Source of the DNA: Zoroaster sp. YZ-2022
Taxonomy: Eukaryota > Echinodermata > Asteroidea > Forcipulatida > Zoroasteridae
Reading direction: 5' to 3'
DNA length: 64,000 nt
NCBI GenBank assembly: GCA_029582265.1
Contig: CM055830.1
Span: 28,995,172 to 29,059,171 of the forward strand
Below are positions 1 through 30,238 of the stretch, one piece after another. The first letter of the stretch is position 1. Each line of letters starts with the position of its first letter. The notes under the pieces are model-generated. The model saw only the letters and a list, made by a program, of their open reading frames with translations. It was not told the origin of the DNA and did not search any database. Made by a program: the position numbers and the translations under genes.

Positions 1-345
1 CTTCTTTTCAACTTCCGGTTTGGACTGGAAGACAATGTCAAAATGGGGTCATGTCTGTGCAAATGTTGTTTGATAATTCAAGACCTTTCCGATGATGTAT
101 AGATTATAAAAATCCATTGTGTAGTTAAGGATTTATGATTTTTTTAAATATTAAACTTTGATTTTAATTAATTCGATATCTGATGACGTCATCATGACGT
201 CACAACTTCTGTTTCATCTACACATCAGGGTCTAAGTATATGTCAATTTCCAAGTTCATGTGAAGTTCGCAAGTATGTGTTTTTGTAGACAATCGGTGGT
301 GAAGAAAAAAAGGAGAAGAAAAAAACGTACAAAAACAATAGGTTT
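1..345 (-). repeat. Partial copy of the 150-bp-iteron foldback repeat family
   Basis: This stretch carries the same blocks as the array at 19.6-22.6 kb, in reverse orientation: CTTCCGGTTTGGACTGGAAG, a TGACGTCATCATGACGTCAC block, and the AGTTCATGTGAAGTTCGCAA block followed by a purine-rich tail. It enters the window already truncated. It is a diverged member of a dispersed non-coding repeat family, and no ORF of note is present. Confidence 0.75.
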
Positions 346-353
346 TCAGGGTC

Positions 354-412
<59 letters not shown>

Positions 413-520
413 AAAATTAAAAAAAAAAAAATTAAAAAAAAAATTTAAAAAAAAAATAAATAAATAAAAAATTTAAAAAAAAAAAAATTTAAAAAAAAAA
501 ATAAATAAATAAATAAAAAA

Positions 521-551
<31 letters not shown>

Positions 552-640
552 AATAAAATAAAATAAAATAAAATAAAATAAAATAAAATAAAATAAATAA
601 ATAAATAAATAAATAAATAAATATATATATAACATAAATA
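354..640. repeat. AT-rich low-complexity tract with (AAAT)n and (AAAAT)n
   Basis: The stretch consists of AAAT tetramers, poly-A/T-rich filler and a run of AAAAT pentamers, then AAAT again. All ORFs across it (Phe/Ile/Tyr-rich) are artefacts of composition. Confidence 0.95.
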
Positions 641-1296
641 ATATAAATTACGTTTTGAAATTGGCTGGAAAAACCTACAGCCAATTATTATCCCACAAGC
701 GTATCTTTATTGTTGAAGGCCAGTAGCCCAAAAGGTGTGGTGTTGTGGGCTCGTGTATGGAAAGACTTAGGGGTACTGACATAATGGGGACAATGGTACC
801 TGCAAGTTTGTCTTTGTTTCTGTGTACCCCACAAGATAAATTCTAATGAAAATGGACAATAGGAGGACAATGGTGGTACCCCAAAAGTTGCTTTATATGT
901 GAGGGTGTGTGTACGTGATTCCCCAATATTTCCAGTCGGCAAAGGCAAATAAATCAACAAATCCACTATTAGTAGGGACATACAAAACCAGGCAGGCCTG
1001 AAGTGATTTAATTTTATGTAATCACGGCTAAACCCCCTTTCGTCCAGCGATTTTAAAAGTGTCAGAGCCTGTCTATATCCCAATCAGGTATGGACAGTGT
1101 ATTAAAACAATTTCGTTCATTCATTGTCTTTTGGGAAACCTTTGACACGCTGGAGGCAGCAGACATTCCGGTTCTGTTCCCACTTTTATGCAGTAATAAA
1201 TAGTACATTTTTCTGGCAACATACAGTTTGTTGTACTTTGCCACCCTCGAAAGATTCCCCGCGAAATAATGTTTTCTTTTCGGACTTTTCTTTCAG
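641..1296. other. Probable intron of the PEP synthase-like gene; nothing recognised
   Basis: No coding signal, RNA gene or clear repeat boundary was found. The short ORFs on either strand have unstructured composition. The preceding coding exon of the host gene must end in phase 1 and lies further upstream, probably outside the window. Confidence 0.5.
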
Positions 1297-19358
<18,062 letters not shown>

Positions 19359-19597
19359 ACAAAAAGCTCCCAACACTAAGTCAAGGCGTTTGCAAGAAAG
19401 AGGATCTGTGAGAAAGTAAGAAAGATCGACGAGGTTCTGATCTGCTGCTCGTACTTGGGAGAATACATGCACACCCACACCCCCACCCCCACCCCCACAC
19501 CCACACCCCCACACACATATCTATGGTGTAAACTAAGAACCTCCTGTTTCCTCTAATGTTCCCACACCACCACAAAATCAAAGTTTTATATATATAA
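19359..19597 (+). other. 3' flank of the host gene with a C/A-rich simple repeat
   Basis: Directly after the stop codon comes about 100 bp of unremarkable sequence, then an ACACCCCCACCC-type tract at 19466-19516. No AATAAA was seen close to the stop, so the polyadenylation site is not placed. Confidence 0.5.
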
Positions 19598-20180
19598 AAA
19601 AAATCATATCTCAACAACCACATGAGGTAAATTCACAATTTTTGCACCATTGTACAGATCATTAATTGTCAACAAATATTTACAAAAAGGTGACCCCAAT
19701 TTGACCTTACTTCCTGTCCAAACCGGAAGTCAAAGTTTAATATTTAAAAAAATCATATCTCAACAACCACAAGAGGTAAATTGAAATTTTTTGCACCATT
19801 GTATAGATTGTTAATTGTCGAAAAATATTTACACAAAGTTGACCCCAATTTGACCTTGCTTCCTGTCCAAACCGGAAGTCAAAGTTTAATATTTAAAAAA
19901 AAATCGTATCTCAACAACCACAAGAGGTAAATTAACAATTTTGCACCATTGTACAGATCGTTAATTATCAACAAATATTTACACAAAGGTGACCCCAATT
20001 TGACCTTTACTTCCTGTCCAAACCGGAAGTCAAAGTTTAATATTTAAAAAAATCATATCTCAACAACCACAAGAGGTAAATTAACAATTTGTGCACCATT
20101 GTACAGATCGTTAATTGTCATAAAATATTTACAAAAAGTTGACCCCAATTTGACCTTTACTTCCTCCCGAACACCTAGTG
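19598..20180 (+). repeat. Tandem array of a ~150-bp unit (plus orientation)
   Basis: Four units start near 19598, 19748, 19899 and 20048. Each carries AAATCATATCTCAACAACCA, GAGGTAAATTCACAATTT, GCACCATTGTACAGATCG, GACCCCAATTTGACCTTAC and TTCCTGTCCAAACCGGAAGT. The last is cut short at CCCGAACACCT. This is a fragment of the same family as the foldback element next to it. Confidence 0.9.
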
Positions 20181-20216
20181 TTTGTCAATACAAACACCAA
20201 TCTCTAGTTTTTTTTT

Positions 20217-22628
20217 AGGTGTTCGGGTATGTGCCCGAAACACCTATTGTTTTTGTTCGTTTTTTTTTCTTCTTGTCCCCATCGATTGTCTACAAAAAAC
20301 ACATACTTGCAAACTTCACATGAACTTCAAACTTGGCATATACTTAGAACATAAGACGAAGATGAAACATGAGTTGTGACGTCAGGATGAGGTCATCAGA
20401 TATCGAATTACGATAAATCAAAGTTTAATATTAAAAAAAATCATATCTCAACAACCACAAGAGGTAAATTCACAATTTTTGCACCATTGTACAGATCGTT
20501 AATTGTCAAACAAATTTACAAAAAGGTGACCCCAATTTGACCTTACTTCCTGTCCAAACCGGAAGTCAAAATTTAATATTTAAAAAATTCATATCTCAAC
20601 AACCACAAGAGGTAAATTCACAATTTGTGTACCATTGTACAGATCGTTAATTGTCAAAAAATATTTACAAAAAGATGACCCCTATTTGACCTTACTTCCT
20701 GTCCAAACCGGAAGTCAAAGTTTAATATTAAAAAAAAATCATATCTCCACAACCACAAGAGGTAAATTCACAATTTTTGTACCATTGTATAGATTGTTAA
20801 TTGTCGAAAAATATTTACACAAAGGTGACCCCAATTTGACCTCACTTCCTGTCCAAACCGGAAATCAAAGTTTAATATTAAAAAAAATCATCCACAAGAG
20901 GTAAATTCACAATCTTTGCACCATTGTACAGATCGTTAATTGTCAAAACAATTTTACACAAAGGTGACCCCAATTTGACCTTTACTTCCGTCCAAACCGG
21001 AAGTCAAATTTTAATTTTTATTTTCTTATTTTTCATGATCATGGGGAAGTATTATTTATATGACTTTCAAATGACCTGATGTGACCTTTACTTCCTGTCC
21101 AAACAGGAACTTCATTTTCAACACATTCTTATACAAAATGTATAGGTATTTTGAAGATGAAATTGATATTGTCATTATGATTACGATTATGACGTCATTA
21201 AATACTCACTTGATTAAACCGAAAGTTAACTCGAACACCTATTTTTTGTTATGACAAAAAACTTAAGTCTAGTTCTTCTTCTCCCCATCGATTGTCTACA
21301 AAAAACACATACTTGCAAACTTCACATGAACTTGAAACTTGGCATATAGTTAGAACCTAACGCGTAGATGAAACGTTGTGACGTCATGATGAGGTCATCA
21401 GATATTGAATTACAATAAATCAAAGTTTAATATTTAAAAAAATCATATCTCAACAACCACAAGAGGTAAATTCACAATTTTTGCACCATTGTACAGATCG
21501 TTAATTGTCAAAGTATCTGTTGAGTTGTTCGTCCGTTTTGTTTTGGTACATCGTAACAAACTTCACAAGTAAAACATACGTTTTGCAGTTCAACCTGTGA
21601 TTACAAATACAGCATTGGAAACGGTGAACAAATACAATTAGGTACATTAAACTAAGCCACGATCACTTATCATGTATATGCTACGCCCTTGATTGCTTTA
21701 ATATGCGTAATTGCATAAACATTATTCACCGTTTTCAATGCTTTATTTTTTAACAAAGACCCACAAAACATAAGTAAAACTAAACAAAACTAGAAATTCG
21801 AGTTTGTTTACACAAACTCTAGGTGTTCGGGAGGAAGTAAAGGTGAAATTGGGGTCACCTTTGTGTAAAATTGTTTTGACAAATAACAATCTTACAGTGG
21901 TGCAAAGATTGTATATTTACCTCTTGTGGAAGATTTTGTTTTAAATATTAAATTTTGACTTCCGGTTTAGACAGGAAGTAAAGGTCAAATTGGGGTCACC
22001 TTTGTGTAAAATTGTTTTGACAATTTACGATCTGTACAATGGTACAAAAATTGTGAATTTACCTCTTGTGGTTGTTGAGATATGATTTTTTTAAATATTA
22101 AACTTTGACTTCCGGTTTGGACAGGAAGTAAAAGTCAAATTGGGGTCATGTTTTTGTACATATTTTTGACAATTAACAATCTGTACAATGGTGCACAAAA
22201 TGTTAATTTACCTCTTGTGGTTGTTGAGATATGATTTTTTAAATTAAACTTTGACTTCCGGTTTGGACAGGAAGTAAGGTCAAATTGGGGTCACCTTTGT
22301 GTAAATATTTTTTGACAATTAACGATCTGTACAATGGTGCAACAATTGTGAATTTACCTCTTGTTGTTGTTGAGATATGATTTTTTAAATATTAAACTTT
22401 GATTTATCGTAATTCGATATCTGATGATCTCATCATGACGTCACAACTCGTGTTTCATCTACTTGTTCAGTTCTAAGTACATGCCAAGTTTCAAGTTCAT
22501 GTGAAGTTTGCAAGTATGTGTTTTTTTGCGGACAGTCGCGGGGGAGAAGAAGAAGAAGAAGTAAAAAAAAAGAAAGAACAAAAAATGAACAAAAACAAGA
22601 GGTGTTTCGGGCACATACCCGAACACCT
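20217..22628. mobile_element. 2.4-kb foldback element with 29-bp terminal hairpins and internal 150-bp iterons
   Basis: The ends 20217-20245 and 22600-22628 are exact reverse complements and each folds on itself (AGGTGTTCGGG...CCCGAAACACCT). Going inward, both arms share a T-rich or A-rich spacer, the TTGCAAACTTCACATGAACT block, a TTGTGACGTCA-GATGAGGTCATC block and then several 150-bp units; left arm to about 21.0 kb, right arm from about 21.83 kb. A second plus-oriented start (21.25-21.5 kb) and a unique centre (21.52-21.79 kb, with its own GCATTGGAAACGGTGAA inverted repeat) lie between. There is no transposase. The layout recalls FB/TU-type foldback transposons, which is an inference from architecture. 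Confidence 0.75.
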
Positions 22629-23689
22629 AATTAAACTGCGACATGTTTATGTATGGATGCGAGTGCGACCTCACTGTTTATTTATGTGCACGGTGACTTT
22701 GTTATGTATTTGCATATTCTTATAGAGTTACAAAGTTTGTTTATTGACCTTTGTGCTTCCTGCGCAAGGACGGTTTGCACGTAGTGTATGTACTGTATTT
22801 AAATAAGTAGGCCTAGTTTTATGTTTTCTTTTAAAACTCACTGGATTCATAAACGGTATCTGTTTCATTATTGTTATACCAATAATAATTTTACAATGTA
22901 ATGGCTAAACTTTATATTGTCTGGATAGATGGTTATGGTGTACTATTTATTGGCGGAGTAATATGTAGATGGACAACTTTGGCGACACGCACAGTTGCCG
23001 ACTTGTTTTCAGTCTTTTTCATTGACACTGACGCACACTCCTGTATTTTCCTCTCGATTTCTATTTTGTTTAACCCGTGAAAAACACGGCTTCGCCATGA
23101 TTTTAATGTTCCTTACATAGGAGAACATCATCCAAATAACCCCCAGTGATTATCTCATGGTTATTATATTCACGATTTTTTTGAGGAATTGTTTTGTTTT
23201 GCGCTTGTCGTTTTTCGCATACAAAGTCATGTACTATACGTGTTCACAACATGGACTGCGTATGAGGCTTTACATGTGATTAGCTATGTGCTCGTGTAAC
23301 CAATGTTGCTGTCTACATGTATGTATTTACATGCGTTTACTATTGTGTATCATTCCAGGTATTGGGGGTTTCGTTTCTACATTGGGTTTTTTCTACATAG
23401 GTTTCTAAATTGAGTCTCTACTGTGAATTAGGTCAACAATGATATAACTTAGTGCTGATTATTCTCCGTGGATTCTGTTAATTACCCGGATTATCAAAGA
23501 ATAAACTGTGATTGTTCAGCTTATAATTGTCTTCAAGTCCTACATTTTGTTACTGTACTCGTGTACATTAATTTAGGGACTGATCCTCCATGATATACCG
23601 TAATGGTGTCCCTACATTTACTTGTGTGTTATAGACCAAATTCTGAATTTTCAGCTATTTTCAAAATGGCCGACGAAAAAAATTGAATT
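22629..23689. other. No recognised gene or repeat
   Basis: Moderately AT-rich sequence lacking ORFs with protein-like composition, splice-consistent exons or obvious repeat termini. Confidence 0.5.
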
Positions 23690-25121
23690 ATTTTCCTGTG
23701 GGAGATAAACATCTTTATTTCAATTCACCAACACATTTATACATTGAGTGACCAACGAATTAAAAAAAACATACAAAAACAATTATATTTACAAAAGACA
23801 TTTACAAGACTTTTATATTAACATGAAAGAATACATTGGACAAGAAGTTTTGGCTTAAGAACACAGGAAAGCCATTATATATAAAGGAGAAAATAACATT
23901 CTTTTCATGTAAGTAGCAAAGTGCTTTGTTTCTAGTAAAGGTTGTGATGAATTCATTTCTGGATAGCTTATGGTTTTCACGTAGAATAATTCGCTTGAGG
24001 GATTTGTTTATACACATTCAATAACACACTGTCTCTAACTGGTAATGTTTAATTTAAATTGTGATATTTGGTAACCCAAATGGTACTGTGTAGTTTAGTA
24101 ATTAAAAACAAGGTGACAGCATCGATGCGCTTAACGTCTCCCAATGTTTTTATTACTGTCATTGAGACAGAAGTGTTTGTCGACCTTGTATTTGCGAAGA
24201 ATATTTTCTATAAAAAGCCAAACATTTTATTCATCATAGCATACATATGGCGCCATTCTATACGATCAAATGTTTTTCTTGACCAATGCATATAATCGCC
24301 GCTCCTTTATTGTAAATGTTCACATAGTCATTAACGTCTCTTAAAACCATCAAGTTTTCTTGAATGTTCCTGCCTTGCACACCACATGTTTGATCTATGG
24401 TTTGATCTTCGTCTGTGACAGACGGCATGAATTTGCGCAAACATTTGGTTATAATTTTGGATATGATTTTTATAGTCCACATTGAGAACACTGATAGACC
24501 TCCAATTTTTTAAGTCACTTCTTTCGCTTCTGTTCCTAAATAATAGTCTGGGCCCTGTTCATTGAGTCTGGTAAACTACCCTTGTTGTGACAATAGTCTA
24601 CCACATCAATAAAATAATTCGTGAGAAGATACCAGAAGGTCAAATAAAATTCAACAGTTAGACCATCCAGTCCGGTTTGCGCCATAAGGTTTCATCTTTT
24701 TCTTTACTGTGTGTTTCTTGGAGGAACACTATAGCTGTTCCTTGCAAGAAATTCAAAAACCATATCCCTTTTTGGGGGTATTTTAAGCCCGTTTTCATTA
24801 CGTGTGGCTATAGTGTACGCCATCAAGAGGATCAAAGTGAAGCCAAACATGATGATTATGTGGAATTTTGAAACTCACCCACACATTAAATCATTTAAAT
24901 GCGCGTCCCCTCCCTTTTGCTTTTTCATTTCTTGTCGGGCTGGGCTAGCTTGGTATGGTTCTTTTCTGTGTGGCTGTCGCTCCAGTTCCTCGTTTTTGTC
25001 CGTAATTGTTGCACACCCTTCCTCAAGTAAGGAACCCATTCTTCTTGGTCTGGATCTTGTTGGTGTCTTCTCTTCTGCTGTTTTGCTCTTCTGCAATATC
25101 TTGGTCGTCCTGTTCCATATT

Positions 25122-25375
25122 TGTGATGTGATCTGGGAAAACCCTCCACATGGTGAAATTTGTAATTTTTGTGTTTTATACATCAAATTAATCGGGACTG
25201 CATGTGCTCTTATGTGAAAGAACTCTACAATAGCGTAACTCAAGTTATAGACATTCTAGAATCATGAATAAAACAGTTTTGAAAAGAGCACATGCAGTGT
25301 CCCGATTAATTTGATGTATAAAACACAAAAATTACAAATTTCACCATGTGGAGGGTTTTCCCAGATCACATCACA
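25122..25375. repeat. Inverted duplication, ~90-bp arms with 72-bp spacer
   Basis: 25122-25211 and 25284-25375 are reverse complements with very few differences, from TGTGATGTGATCTGGG to CCCAGATCACATCACA. It lies inside the LINE remnant and looks like a local inverted duplication of LINE sequence, not a separate transposon, because no target duplication is visible. Confidence 0.85.
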
Positions 25376-26033
25376 TTTAAGTCCGTGTCATTCTTTTCGA
25401 CGTTCTCAGTGGATGTTTTGCACTTTTTTGCGCCAACAATCTTTCCTTGTTCACTTTCTGCTACACTCCTTTTCGAATGGTCTTGATCTTTTTAGCTGGC
25501 ACCCCGTCTACCAATGCATCACCTTTCTTTCTAGTGAGTCGTTGTTCTTCCCTCGCGTGTAGTCTGTTTTCTCATTTTCTTTGCTTCTCCTTCATCTTTG
25601 CTGGCCATTTCTGTTGTTGCAATCGGTTCCGTCTGTTCTCGCATCTCAATAACTATCCGAGTGTTCTGTTCATCTTGGGTTTCTCTTTCCAATTCCTCCT
25701 GTCCTTCACTGTCTTCCTCCCTGTCTGCTTCCTTATCTTCTTCATCATCGTCTTTCATATATTTGCTCCTTCTTTTAAAACGTTATCTATTGGTGGCATG
25801 TTTTTAAGTCAGCCCGGTGTTCTTTGGACCCACATACGAAACAACGGCCGGGCCTGTCACAGTGTCTGGCAATGTGTCCAGGTTGCTGACATATCATGCA
25901 TGTTCTCTGTTATCCACTGTGTCTGACTGGTAGGTTCAAGTTTCCCACCTTGACGAAACTTGTTTTTTTTACGTTTAATAAGAAGGCTTCGCACGTTCAA
26001 AGGTGTTGTTGAAGTCGTGATAATGTCGCCTAA

Positions 26034-26662
26034 TGCCCCAGTCACATTGGAGCTGCGATTGCCTACGACCATGTCAGTCGTGCGACCTAGGGCGGTCTTG
26101 GCCCGGTCGTAGGTTTTTTCTGCGATGTCGGCCTAGCAGTCACACAATAAGACCTGTCCCCGACTGCACTGCGACTTGTAGCCAACTGATAGCACGACTG
26201 GTCGCAAGACCTTGAGGGACTTGTCGTACGATCACCCAAGACTACCTACGATTGTCAAGGATCAGTCGCACGACTAGTCACGCATAGTCGTGGACAGTCG
26301 TGCATTCGCACGACAAGTCGTGCGAATAGTCGTGCATAGTCGTGCGACTGTTGGACGACTGGATAGTCCACGATGAACCACGACTACGTAAGACCACCCA
26401 AGACTTGTAGCACGACCACCGCACGACTATTGAAGACCTACCTACGACCAGCTACGACCAGCTACGACAAGTTTGGTCGCAGCCAGGTTTTTTAACATGA
26501 TCGAAAACCTCCCCAAGACCGAATTCGGTCTTGCGACTACCCAAGACCACCCGCAACCACCCGGGACTTGTCGCAGGACTTTTCTACGATTCCTTGTAAT
26601 TTCCAGTCGCAGACGATCGTAACCTGTTGTAAGTTGTCGTATCCTCCAGTGTGACTGGGGCT
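26034..26662. mobile_element. Harbinger-like MITE built of CGTGCGAC/GTCGTAG subrepeats
   Basis: The terminal repeats are GCCCCAGTCACATTGG and, reverse-complemented, GCCCCAGTCACACTGG. The flanking trinucleotide is TAA on both sides (26031-26033 and 26663-26665), matching the 3-bp TWA duplication of PIF/Harbinger elements. The whole 629-bp interior is made of short, self-complementary GTCG/CGAC words (for example TAGTCGTGCGACT), giving huge folding potential and no protein. It interrupts ORF1 of the Tx1-like LINE and is therefore younger. Confidence 0.75.
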
Positions 26663-27387
26663 TAAGGTTACCCACTTTGCCGTACTGCATTAGAACATTT
26701 AGAAGCATGTTGTCACTAATTTCATATGGTTCTTTGACGTATACTACCACAGAATTATTGTATTGTCGTACAACGCAGATTTATATGGGACTTCAAATAA
26801 ACCACTTAGTGATGTTAAGTGCATCAATGGCTCCTGAAACTTAGCGAGAAAGCACGCCGTCACGCTTGACTGGCCACAAGTATTTCACCTATTTCGCACA
26901 GTTGTATTCAAATGTTGGTGTCTATTGGACAACAAAGCCCAAGAAGTTACGCAACCAAATTCTTCCTCATAGGAGTCATTAACTAAGTTTTTACATCCCA
27001 GAGACCATTCTACATACCGAAAAATTCATTAAAATAAATTATCGTTACGTAAGTAAATGACCGAGTATCGAGGTCAGTTGGTTACCTAGCTTCAATGCAA
27101 ATGCAATCTAGGCCGCTGCTCATGCCATTGCTTCACTCCATGCAAACTTTTTGTGACGGACATTACATTTGAAAGACAAGCACTCTTGACTCTTAACATT
27201 TAGTTCAAAATCCCTGTGAATTTTAAATATTTGTGAAAAATCCTACTATATGCATCAGTTTATGAGGGTTTAAGGTACCCAACAGAAAATGTAAAATTGT
27301 TAACAACACATGGTTTTAGAAGGAATTTGCTGTTTATGTCCGTGATGGACGTTACACTTTTTGTGACGGACGTTACACTCTGTAAAA

Positions 27388-27540
27388 TAGTGTAATGGAC
27401 ATAAGATATTTGACATTCCAGTTTCTCGGTCCCTTGGATGAAGGAATGTAGTTATAATATTTGTATTGTTAAGTAGTGTAATGGACATAAGATGTTTGAC
27501 ATTCCAGTGTCCTGGTCCCTTGGATGAAGGAATGTGGTTG
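27388..27540 (+). repeat. 86-bp tandem duplication
   Basis: TAGTGTAATGGACATAAGAT begins at 27388 and again at 27474, and both copies continue through TGACATTCCAGT and CCCTTGGATGAAGGAATG. A shorter duplication of TTGTGACGGACGTTACACT lies just upstream. No gene is seen between the LINE remnant and the Gypsy LTR. Confidence 0.85.
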
Positions 27541-27618
27541 TTTGTGTTGGTCTCTCACAGACTGATTAATTGGCTTTGTTTGCTAGTGGCTGGTTCTCCT
27601 GGATGCTTGATTGATATA

Positions 27619-28395
27619 TGTGACCTTTAATAAGTTTGAGACGTTGGTATGACACTTTCTTTGGTTTCAGCACCAGTTTTATTTCTGTCTGTGTACGAAG
27701 ACAAACAGGACACGTACTGATTAGTCTTCGGTAAAGAATGTAATTTTATAAATATAAACAGTTATGTATAGTCTTAAAAATGCAATTGACATTTATTTAA
27801 TAAAGTAAATAATCAATATAGTTCATGCGGTTGGCGCCAAAGTCCGGGCGACGTCCGCCATCTTGGATCTTTACTAACGTTAAAAGTAATAAAAGTAAGG
27901 TAAATCCAATGATATAGCTTAATCCTGTGTGATAAATATTAACAAGTGTAAACTTAGGAAACTTCTGTAACAATATATTTAATGATAAGTAAATCAACCT
28001 ATCTGAAGGACACGAAATAATAGCAAATATATTCTCTATTTTCACTACAAAGGTATGCCATTAAATTAACGACATTATCCCCAAATAGAGTAAATGTAGA
28101 CGGAATATGACAGTTATAGGTTTAGGTGGAACGAGATTGAAGAAATATAAACAGAAAATACAATAAAAGATAGTTACCTGTGTACGAAGACAAATAGGAC
28201 ACGTACTGATTAGTCTTCGGTAAAGAATGTTATGAAGGTAGAAGCCCGCGAAATAATTTAAATGATATCGCTGAGGGCGCTAGCCTAATTAGAATAAATA
28301 CAATTGAACGAACAGAAATTACGTCATGCGGAGTGTACGGTTAAAAAATAAACCGGGGGTCTCTAGACTTAGTCTTAATTTTTATGACCGTCACA
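27619..28395 (-). repeat. 3' LTR of Gypsy A
   Basis: 777 bp bounded by TGTGAC and GTCACA. On the minus strand the purine tract AAAAGGGGGAATAA lies immediately before it and would be the polypurine tract. It includes a ~50-bp direct repeat (27694-27750 and 28180-28237) containing GTGTACGAAGAC and GATTAGTCTTCGG, which can form a hairpin. Confidence 0.93.
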
Positions 28396-28713
28396 TTATT
28401 CCCCCTTTTGAGGAAATGTCGTCCTCGACATTTAACACGTACATGTATTTACAAACATTATGTAAAAATTTTGTTTAGAAATAAATATTAATTTCATACA
28501 CTGTGTGGTATTTATTAAACAATTATATTTCCTAGGATATAATTAAAGTTACTCCTCAAAGACAATTATTAAACCCGGCGCCTGGTCTTATAATCGATTC
28601 AAAGATTACATTTCTCAAGCAAAATAAAGAAATTTATATCAACTACCACACGAGTGAAGCTCACATTATTTATAGTATCTTCAGTGTTCCTTTCCCCAAA
28701 AAATATTTAGTTA

Positions 28714-28947
<234 letters not shown>

Positions 28948-29233
28948 TTGAATACTGAATTTCTTCAAAGTCACATGAAAAAAGAATTGTTGATATTAAT
29001 CTATCTCATCATTCAACAGTTAACCAGCTGGTCGATAACTTTTGAAATAACCAAATACCAATCAATCAATTATAAAATTGTAACCACCAATTCTTTTCAG
29101 AACTAATTACTGCTCAAAAGATATTTTTTCGCATGCTGTCACAGCAAATAGTACCTTCTAAAAATAAATTTATATTAATTGTATCCATAATCATTCTTAT
29201 TCTTTGGACATAGGTGTTAAAACGGAGTTTCGA

Positions 29234-30238
29234 CTATGTTCCTGTAAAAATAATCTCATGCTTATCTTCTTTCTTGTTGCAGCCATTTGTGGGCTCTTCC
29301 AGTTTTTCCCATAACTTCCTTCCAGCCAGTAGTTTTGAGTTGTAGATTTGTTTTACTTTTTCCTCATCTGATATTCTGTGTAGTTTTGTTTGTCCCAGGA
29401 GATTATATGTTAGCCTGTCGACCGGTTTACGTGTTCTGCTGGATCGACGTAGTTCAGGCACCTTCTTTTCAGATGTGTCTGTGGTAACTGCTGTGGGAAC
29501 TACTGATGAGTGTTCTGCATCATTGACTGGATAAATTGGCTGTGGAGTTTCTGCTGACGTTTTTGAGGTAGAGTCTGAAATACTTTCTGTTCCATCAGAG
29601 TAAAGACATTGTGAGGAGTTTTGTCTTTCGCTAAAGTAACTGGTTTGGCATGCAGGGATGTCCGGCTGTAACATTACAGGGATGAATGCTATATCTGTTT
29701 CGTCGTCACTTGAACTATGTTCTTCTTCGTCCTGTCGAAAAATGTTGAGGTCATGTTCCAGGGGTGTTTCCTTTTCATTGTCACTGTGTTCTGAAATTGA
29801 TTCAGTGTTGTCTTTTTTTGAAGGAAATTCAGCATCTACTGGTAGGAACATACATGGGGTGAGGAGATTGCGATGGAGAGTTCTCTCTTTGCCATTGTTC
29901 AATGAGCAGACCACATAGATTGGGAGGTTTGGCTGCTTAGAGATTACTACATAGGGGTATGGCTCCCATCTGTCAGCTAACTTTTGTGTACCTACTATAT
30001 GCTTGTGCTGTACAAGTACTCTATCTCCTGGACGAAGTGGGGCCTCCCTTGTGCCTCTGTCATACAAACGTTTTTGCTTTGTCTTGGCCTTCTCAGCGTG
30101 GTCATTGGCGGTTTTGTATGCAGTCTGCAGGTAATCTCTAAGCTTTTCTACAAATTCATCATAAGCTGGAGGGTCTTCGTTTTCATGTGACTTGAGTCCA
30201 AACATCAGGTCGATGGGGGAGGTTAGGATGTCGGCCAA
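29234..30238 (-). pseudogene. Gypsy A integrase C-terminal region and Ser/Glu-rich tail
   Basis: This 334-codon reading starts mid-integrase (IDLMFGLKSHENEDPPAYDE). It runs through a coiled Lys/Ala-rich stretch (AYKTANDHAEKAKTKQ), RPGDRVLVQHK and the GPY/F-like DRWEPYPYVV, and then a long acidic Ser/Thr-rich tail. The true start is in the preceding frame: the catalytic part upstream (30239-31556) joins this frame by a one-base slip near 30215-30240. By family knowledge the domain binds DNA during integration. The ORF is long and clean, suggesting recent loss of function. Confidence 0.85.

Larger units (their letters stand above)
23690..27050 (-). pseudogene. Tx1/L1-like LINE, decayed, endonuclease region missing
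   Basis: Read on the minus strand there is an ORF1 segment with VVYVKEPYEISDNMLL near 26745. After a 629-bp MITE insertion come RSLLIKRKKNKF and paired zinc knuckles (CMICQQPGHIARHC and CFVCGSKEH, about 25810-25905). An acidic Glu/Asp-rich stretch follows (25540-25750). The reverse transcriptase start then shows TGLDGLTVEFYLTFW near 24670, KIISKIITKCLRKFMPS near 24470 and GRNIQENLMVLRDV near 24380. Stops and frameshifts occur throughout, and there is no endonuclease domain between ORF1 and RT. A polyadenylation-like AATAAA on the minus strand near 23714 marks the probable 3' end. The Tx1-like assignment rests on ORF1 plus RT style. Confidence 0.75.

Noticed and set aside
445..684. Phe/Ile/Tyr-rich 79-codon ORF resembling a membrane protein
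   Set aside because: It is a translation of (AAAT)n and (AAAAT)n low-complexity DNA on the opposite strand.
19598..22628. CRISPR-like regular repeats
   Set aside because: The 150-bp units are contiguous with no unique spacers, occur in both orientations, and the context is eukaryotic.
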